The translations under genes and the position numbers were made by a program. From Talpa occidentalis (taxonomy: Eukaryota > Chordata > Mammalia > Eulipotyphla > Talpidae), in NCBI RefSeq assembly GCF_014898055.3, contig NW_023604861.1:80572399-80636398 (forward strand): a stretch of DNA of 64,000 bases, written 5' to 3'. Positions 27,701 through 36,791 of the stretch are shown in pieces. The stretch's first letter is position 1. Each line of letters starts with the position of its first letter. The notes under the pieces were generated by a model. The model did no database searches and was not told where the DNA came from. It saw only the letters and a program-made list of their open reading frames with translations.

Positions 27701-30700
27701 CAGCAACAGTGGATTTCTAGGGGGAATTTGGTAGTTTTTTTGTTTCTATTTGTGGTCCAACACAAAAGTTAGGAAGCTACTTAAGAGAACCATCCTGCTT
27801 ACAAAACTAAGTGACTGTCCCAGAGAGAGTTTCATTTCATTTTGGGGGAAGTTTTACTGGCAGTAATTTTTTTTCAGGCCTTTAATCTGGTTGTGGGATT
27901 CTAAAAATACCCACCACAGAGGCTCCTCTTCTTCTGTATGATTTATTTCTGCATATAGTTGTGCACACCTCTATTCCCTCCTGATCTTAGAGGATGAGGC
28001 TGGATACATGCTCTTGGACTCGAAGTAGAAGTAGCTGAGAGACAGTGGTCATAACGGAGATAGATTGTGCAGTGTCTTATAAATTGGTCAAACCTGCCCT
28101 CAAAGGTTGTGGCCATGAAGTCCCAAGAGAAAGAAACTTTTGGAAGAAGAAATGTCCTGAGCTAAACTTAGAATATAGCTTGGGGAACATATAGAAATGA
28201 AAGGATATTGACAAGATCACACCTGAGTGGAGTAAAGAGAGCATCTAGAAATCAGAAACAAGCGTCTAAAAACAAGATAAAGGAGGAGGGGAAATAAGCT
28301 AACCAAGGACAGCTTTGGAAGTTCAGGTTGGAATGTGAACCACAGAGGAAAGAAGAACCGACCCAGTGACTGGAGGTGGGGGAGAGGTATAGACCGTAAA
28401 AGTAGTGATATGCCTTCAACTGGTAAAATAAACTTGTGTTTGGTTTCCCAATAGCCAGACAGTGGATTTTTCTGTGAAGAAAATTCCAGTGATGATGATG
28501 TGATTCTGAAAGAAGAATTCAGAGGGGTCATTATTAAGCAGGGGTGTTTATTGAAGCAGGTGAGTGGCCACCTCTATTCTTTTCTAAGCGTTACTCCTCA
28601 TCAGGTTCTTTCTATTTCTGAATTACCAAATGGTGTTTCATTTATTTGACTAGTAGTCAACTAGGAAAAAAAAGAACCCACAGAAGGAAAGACTGACAAA
28701 TAGCTAAGTAGATGATCAAAGTGGCATTAGGCCAGGAGGACCAAGGCCACAGGGCAGAAGATGCAACTTGAATTAGGGAAACTCATCTGTTTTCAAAATT
28801 ATGGGAAATCATGCTTCAAGGAAAATATTGCCCTTTTGTTAGCTGGAGAAAAATTGATGAAGATGTCATCCAAAAGACAGAGATGTTTCATAGCAAAAGT
28901 ACTTCCATTTGCTTATCTCTCTTCCCTGCAAAGTAACCAGGAAACAGCAATAGACCACGTGAGTGAGATGAACATCACAAGAGGCAAGAAGCATCATCCA
29001 GTTTGTGCAGAAGATACAATGAGACCAAAAACCAAGGCTTGCCTGTGGTCAACTCTAAAGAAGCAGCAAAAAGAGAATGGTCAAGTCCTGAGGACAAAGA
29101 CTCAGACCTGGGGGAGTGGTCATATCAGTTACCAAGCATCCATTTATACAGACCCCAGTCAGTCTGGAGGCTAGCACTGGGGTGAGCTGAAAAGTTCTAC
29201 TTAGTGACCAGAAGCCCAGGCACATGATGCCCAGAAATAAGAGAGTACAAGGGCTGGAGCTGAGCGAGGAAGCCAGGACAGACACCTAGTAGAGGAAGAA
29301 GTAACCGGAAGACCTGGGAATATTCAGGGTGAAACAAACCGATACCAGCACCTGATGGCAGACCCCAGAGCTGCTTTACTTATTTGTTTTTTAAAAAGAT
29401 TTATTTTTTATTTACACAATAGCTGGGTTACAGGCCAGAGGTGCGGGAGGGTGAGCGGATTCACCAGAGACAGAGCGGGGAGCAGAACAGGCAAACAGAC
29501 CAAAAGCAAGTCTGAGGGGAGCAGCGGGCGTGATAGGAGAGGTCTGCCTCGCCCCAGAGCTGCTTTATATAGAGCCCAGGTCTTGCCTTCCTGGCCATGC
29601 CAGGAGATGTCTTAAAGGCGCTGCTCAGTTATGAACAGAGGAAGCCTGGCTCTGTGAGATTTCTGTGCACAGTCCATGTGTCCCATGGGACTGGAAAATT
29701 TGACTTACCTCACACTAGGACCCTAAACTTCCCTCTGAGTGATTCATGGGACAGACCTGGAGGGAAGATCCGAAGTTGTGCATTTAATGACTTGTAAAAG
29801 GAAGGACTTCGTGATACAGTTGAGATGATGATCAAAAACTGGCTGAGAGTGATGGGTGCCTGAGGCTGTGGTGAAGATAATAGGGACTACAACAACTTCT
29901 AGGTTTTTCTAACTTTTCTTTACCTGGCTTTGATAGGTACACTTTAGCCTTAGCTAGTCTAGTTGGTGTACATTTTAATCCTTAGAAAACTCAGAAAACT
30001 TGATCCAGGCCATTTAAACCAGTTTCTGCATTTTAGTGCTTCCTAAGCAATTCCATTATGTAACCAGGGCTGAGAACCAAATGCTAGTCTTTTCCTCAAA
30101 GTGAATTATCCTATTATCAAAATACCGCTGTTGAAAGTCACCTTTATAAAGCCTCCTTTTAACATGTAGAAAGCAAATATCCATGCATTCAGGAATTCTG
30201 TTCTTTAACAATATTCTTTGTGCTAAATTTTTTTTAGGGGGCAAGGAACAAAAACTTCTTCTATTTGAATTGAGTTCCTTTCAAGTTTCCAAATCTCTTA
30301 GCTCAGTGGTTTATAACCCTGGTTCATACTATAATCACCTGGGGAAATTTTTTAAAAAGTCCTCTTTTAGAACCTTAAAAAGGAAACCTTCTTGGGCCTC
30401 CCCTGGTGGCGCAGCGGTTGAGCGCTGGGTTGCGAGGCTGCTCACAGCCTCTGCAGTGCCAGTTCGATCCCTGGCCACCGGCGAGCGTCCCACAAGAAAA
30501 AAAAAAAAAAAAAAAGGAAAACCTTCTTGTGTCTAGTATTGGGAGTTAGCCAGGATTAGCCTGCATGGAAGGCTTGGCATGAAAAAGGACACCTGTGCCC
30601 CATACCTTGCAGATGGGAAGTAGATGTGCTCAACTGGAGAGTGGTCTCTTCCCCACCACTTCTCCCTCCCAGGGGAGATAATTGTACTTGGGGGACATAG

Positions 30701-33700
30701 TGAATTCAAGAAGGAATGGACTGGATTATATCATATATCATCCTTTTAAATATAATTCATTCTGTTACGACAATGAATAAAATACTTACTTTTGTCAAGA
30801 ACATGTACCTTCTTTGATGGAGACATAGGAGAGGAAAAAAATTCCTACCCAAATTTAATTTCCTAAATATGATGAACCCACAAAGACACATATTATTCTC
30901 TGATAGCCAAGAAAGTGGGGTCTATATGCCATCCTAACTAGGCGGGAAAGGGTGAGGGCCTGAGAGTTTAAAGGGGAGGAAGATAATTTATTGGAAGGTG
31001 GAATAGCAAATGATTTGGTAAAAAAATGTTTGCCATGCCAGACAATGAGACACAGAGGAATTTGAACAAATAGGCCTTGCGATCATCCTCCCATCTACCA
31101 CATTTAGCCCATACTCTTTGTAGCTGTTTGTGATAATATCTTACTTCCTGAAACAGGCCCCTAATCTAATTTCTTGTTATGTTGTTAAGGGAGTGGTAAC
31201 AAAAACCCTCCTGAGTCCACTGAGTCCTACTTGGCCTTTAGCTCAAAATGATCCACATGTCAAAGTAGTATATGTTGGGAATGGCCTATACTGTCCCCCA
31301 ATAGGGACAGTGTGTTATACAGTTGACTCTTGAATAACTCAAGGATTAAGGGTAAGCAGTAACCTGCACATAACCTTGAGTTCCCCAAAACTTAACTACA
31401 AATAAGTTATTGTGGTTTGGAAGCCTCATCAGTACCGTAAATAACATCTATTTTGTATGTTACCTGTATTACATACTGTATTCTTATTATAAATAAGTTG
31501 GAGAAAAGAAAATGTTATAAAGAAAATGGTAAGAGAAAATAGTTTACAGTCTGTACTGCATTGATCTATAATATAAGTTTATGTTGTCTGTTTATAGGAA
31601 AATCCACATAAAAGGGCACTTCAAACTGTATTGTTCAAGGGTCATCTGTATGCTTTTCTTGTATCTAGGGAAAGCTCAGTGTCCTTCTTGGTGTATAATT
31701 GGCGATGGGCATTTGTAACGTGAATTAAATCAAGTATAAGTATGTGATGGCTCAGCAACAATTCTTGGAAACCCCAGGCATGCACACTTTCCTTAAAATT
31801 CCTCAGGAAATACTCATTAAATGAAAGATGCCAGACGTGCACTTAGTAATATCAGGCTCTTGGTTGCATCACATTGTGATGTCAGTAAGGGTGTGAAGGG
31901 TATAGGCCGATTAGTCAGAGTTTGGCTGATTTCACATCTTCCTGTTACCTTCCTTTTCCATTGACTCATGATGACTTGGTATTCACCCAGGAAATGCATA
32001 AGAGAACATGACATAGGCATCTGCAGGTCAGGAGGAAATGGTAAGAGGCAGTCCTTATCTCATGGGCAATGTTATCTAAGGAAAAAAAATAGAGATTTTT
32101 TAAAGGAATTTTAGAAGTTGATGTGTTGCAAAGGCTATTCTGGACATGATACAGTAGATAGAAGAATTTTCTATTCTCCCACAGAGTCATAAACAGGGTT
32201 CCTCTTAGGAGGTAAGTAAAAGACTCTTAGGAGATGACTTCCTAGACTAAATGCTCAGTCAAAAAACAGCTCCATTCCTTAGCTTCCTTTAAACTCCTCT
32301 GACCTAGCATTTGGAAGGAGTCACTATTTACTAAAATCACAAATGTTTCATTCCTTTCTATACAAGCATAATGAAAAATTTTGAAAAATTTCTTCTGTGT
32401 CTGTCAATATATGGTGATTTAGAAATAGCAACATTGTATTGACCAGGTAGAAACTATTGCTATACATCTTCTAATCTAATTTTTGTTTGTTTCTGAAGTT
32501 TTAAGTTTTTAGAATTTTCTGTGGGAAATCTTGGTTTACCATGACTTTAAAAAAACTGCTATAACCTAACTGAAATAACTGTAATTCACAGCAATTATAA
32601 ACAGTTAGGAAGCAGTGTCTGTGTGCCAGGCACAGTGCTGGGCATCAAAGGAACAGTGATAAACAAGACACAAATTCTGCCCCTCAAAACTCACAGTCAA
32701 GGCTATGCCAAGGTTTAATTCTACTGGGAAGGGCCATGTCTGTTTTTTTTTTTTTTTACATCATGGACTGTCACATGCACTCTTCTTTCCCATTTCCATT
32801 GGATTGTTACTGGATGTTAGTCCTTACTAATTTATGCTTATTATTTCAAGTGTGACCTCTTATTTATTTATTTATTTGTTTGTTTGTTTATTTATTACTT
32901 TATTACTTTATTATCTTCTCCCCAACTTACTTGAACCTCTTCTGCTGGTCCATCCTGTATGTTGTCACCATATTAATTTTCCTAAAGTGTGGTTGTAATC
33001 TTTTCGCTCTGACTCAGAAGCCATCAATGACTGCCCCCACCTATTATTTTTGCCAAATCTCCTTCCACTCTTCTAACTTGGCCTCTGTTGTTCTTCATGA
33101 ACCCTGTATCCCAGCCCAGCTGGGCTTAGTCCTCAGCCTCTGAAAATGCTTTGTGTAGTCACACTGCTGCTGTTTGCTGTCAATAGTTTTCCAATCTAAC
33201 TCTTTGTCATCCACCTAACTCCTGTGTGTCCCACATGAATACATGTTTATGAGGTTTTTTTTTTTTTTAAAGATTTATTTATTTACTTATACAAGCACTG
33301 GGTACAGTCAAAAGCGAGGGAGGGTGAGAGAATTCACCAGAGACAGAGCCGGGAGCAGAGCAGAACAGGCAGACTGACGAAGTACACTGCTGAGGGGAGC
33401 AGCGGGCGTGGCAGGAGAGGTCTGCGCGCCATTTGGGACCCTCGCCCGGCGGCCAGGGATCGAACCGGCGCTGCAGAGGCTGTGGGCAGCTTCTCAGGCC
33501 AGCGCTCAATGGCTGCGCCACCCAGGAGGCCCTATGAGGGTTTTTTTTGACACCAAACCTATACTTATATGCACTTCACTTAATTCCTTTGAAAACTGTT
33601 GTCTGAGGATCTGTCAGCAGAGGCACTTGCTCTTGCAGGTACTTGTCTAACTCCATCTTCTTTCATTTGTAGCCAAGATTTCAAATGGATATTGTTGACA

Positions 33701-36700
33701 AATGTACCACTTTATGCAAATGGTTTCCTAGAAAAATGAAGTAGAAGGCTTCACAAAGAGATAGTATCAATGAGGTCATCTGTCTTTTCAAAAAAGTTCA
33801 CCTTGGTTGAGTCTTTCTATATGCCCAGTCCTCAGCTAAGCGCTTTATTTGTATCAATACACTGAATCCTCATCATGACCTTTTACTTTATGGCTCACTG
33901 CAGGCCACATGTGCCCCTGCAGCCCTCTCCTTTCCCAATACCATTCACCCCAAATTAAAGCAATGAACATGATAAACGGACACTCGGTTTGTTTGTATAA
34001 TGTATAATGTTTGAAAAGATCCAAATGAGTCTTCGTCTCTTATTAAAAGCGGCAGATTTTGCCCCAGAGTATTGAAAGTTTTAATCTGACATTCTGTTTG
34101 CCTACAGGCAAGGCATTCTGTTAGGTAAAATAAAAACACCGCATCAAATTCTGCTCAGAATGTGATAAATCAAGATTTTAAACAAAAACGACAAATGTTC
34201 TTTTTCATAAAAGTAATTTTGAAACCAAAAAAAAAAAAAAAAAAGAAAGAAAACTGTTATAACTGTTATCTGTACCAATGATTTGATTTGGACATTTGTT
34301 GTTTTATATGTCCACATAAGTTATTAACCCTTTGAAAGCAGAGACATGTCTTAAACCCCTTTAGATCCCCATGACCCCCATAACTTAAGATAGTCCGTTG
34401 TGCACAGTACTGTTTTACAGAATACTCAAGCTGGAAAATAATCTTAGCAATAGTTTCACTTGGTAAATTCCCCACTGTGTCTTAGCACATTGTTAGTGCA
34501 TCTTTTTCAATTCAGCAGATATATCATAGGTAGTATGTGTACTGAGTGATACTAAGAACTCATTATTGCTTCTTTTGTGTTGATCCTGGATACAGGGGCA
34601 TAGGAGGAAAAACTGGAAAGTGAGGAAGTTCATTCTGAGAGAAGACCCTGCGTATCTGCACTACTATGACCCCGCTGGAGTGAGTTGAAGACTTTATTGG
34701 AGTGGAAGCCTCCACTGCAGCTCCTCGCTAGGTTTCCTTTTTACCTCCTTTCTGCTCAGTATCCTTCTTTCTCTCCTGCCTCCTTTCCCATTTTCTCCCA
34801 CCCTCCTTGAACTGAGATCTCAGTGTTAAGACCAGCATAAAGTCAGGGATGGAAGAAGATACACTCCACTGGCATTTATTTGGTTGAGTTTTTTTGTTTG
34901 CCTCAATCTGATATTTTCAGGAAAACTCAATCATTACAACACTTTGCTCTTTGTTTAAAGTGCAAAAAAGTGATAATTATTCTTTCAGGTCAACTTGGAT
35001 GAGAGCATTCTTTAAGTTTAGTCATTTAGACTCTTGGTTAGTCAGGATTCTCCTCAATAAAATGAGCAAACTCTGAAGTGTAAAGATAACTGTCTGCGTT
35101 GGAACCTTAGCCTCTGCTTGCAGCACAGGGCTCTTTGGTTTCTGCCTGTGAGGATTATACTGCTGTGTCAGTTGTGTGGGGCCCCAAACATGTAGCCCCT
35201 CCCTCAGAGAGGGCAGGCCCTCAGCCGCTCCTCTGTCTTTCCTACTTTCTTCCAGATGAAGCTCAGATTGATTTGCATCTCCTTATCCAGCCTTCTGACC
35301 TTACTGAAGTGGAGGGTGGAGGATCTGGAAGCGCTTTCCTTTCATTTCCCTCTGCCTTTATTTATTTGGGGGATTTTGATCTGTATCAGCGTGACTTTGT
35401 GTAGAGTTTGCACCTGCAGGATAAGGTATATCCATATATTGTACTTTAGAAAGAAAACAACTGACTCCTCTCTCTTCCAGGGGGAAGATCCTCTGGGCGC
35501 AGTACACTTGAGAGGCTGTGTGGTGACTTCAGTGGAAAGCAACCCAGATGGTAGGAGTGAATTTTTTGTGTGAGAGAAATGTGTTCACTCAGGGTCATCT
35601 CCCCATAGTTGGGCATCCTAAGCCAATGGCAATCAATTATTCACTCAATCAATCAGGCATAAGCATGCATGAATTCAGTCTGAGAACTTTAGAAATGTTG
35701 CCCCTTGAGAGGTTAAAGTGGCTTTGTGCATACCTTGAGTAAGTCCCTGAGCACTGCTGAAAAAAATCCTCATCCCTGGCTTTGATGGAAAGACTGGTTA
35801 TCTCCTGATGCCTGTACTTAAAACATGTCATACCTTAAAGGGAGTCTCTTGCATATCCACACCAGAAAACATCCCACAATAAAAAGGACATTTGTTTGGT
35901 GAGACAATATGGTCAGTGGATAGTGCATGTGAGGTGGGGCTGTGATTGTTGGTTAGCAGATGACTTGGGATGAATTTCCTAACTAGTCTGGGTCTTCATT
36001 CCTCTTCTTGGAGTAGGAAGGTCAGACCAGGTGACCCCATATCACAAGTCTGTGACTTGGTGCTTGGAATTACCATACTGGTGGAGACTGACTTCTCAAC
36101 TGTAGGGAACAAGGTATCACTGGGGATATATGGTTTGGATCTCCAATCCCTGGTTTTGTCTTGTCATTTTTAGATTTATGATGCTATAGAGATTGACAGG
36201 AAAACACTAATGCTGCAAAAACCTAAATATTTACAGCTCTGGATCTGCCGACTCCCCTCCTGTTTAGTTCTGGGATAGGGAGAATTTTGTCTTTTCTTTG
36301 AGATGGATGTTTTAAGTCTTTTCAGACTTTGAGCAGAAACTCCAACTTAGCCCTCGCTTAACGCAGTTCAGGTTCTACTGGTAGCTGGATTTTGGTGGTT
36401 GGCCTTTTTTTTTTTTTTAAATTAAGTTAAAGGTCAGTCCTTGGTTTATATTATGAATAGAGAAAAGGTACTTGTTAGACACTATTAGGAGTTACTCATT
36501 AAATACGATTGGTGTGCCAAATTTCATTTGATTTTAACCTGTTAAAAAAGAGTGTTTAACTTATTTCTTAAGAACACATACATACAGACATGATCATATG
36601 ATGTACCTACTATATAAATACTGTATATTTGGTTATGCACAGAATATATATATATATATATATATACACACATCTATGTTTATGTGTGTGTGTGTGTGTG

Positions 36701-36704
36701 TGTG

Positions 36705-36791
<87 letters not shown>

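Larger units (their letters stand above)
28560..34595 (+). other. PLEK: PLEK intron 6 (6.0 kb)
   Basis: GTGAGT...GATACAG. It contains a 5'-truncated SINE, a head-only SINE, a Tigger-like DNA element, an L2 fragment, a full SINE and a poly-A tract (34228-34245). The stretches 28560-29362, 29568-30380, 30530-31317 and 31651-32840 are unclassified. Confidence 0.9.

Noticed and set aside
28761..29174. 137-codon open frame in PLEK intron 6
   Set aside because: No recognisable motif, no splice signals in register, and it lies in unclassified intronic sequence.
36644..36788. CRISPR-like or coding repeat from the YIYIYI/HTHTHT translated frames
   Set aside because: It is a dinucleotide microsatellite in a mammalian intron; the translated repeats are meaningless.
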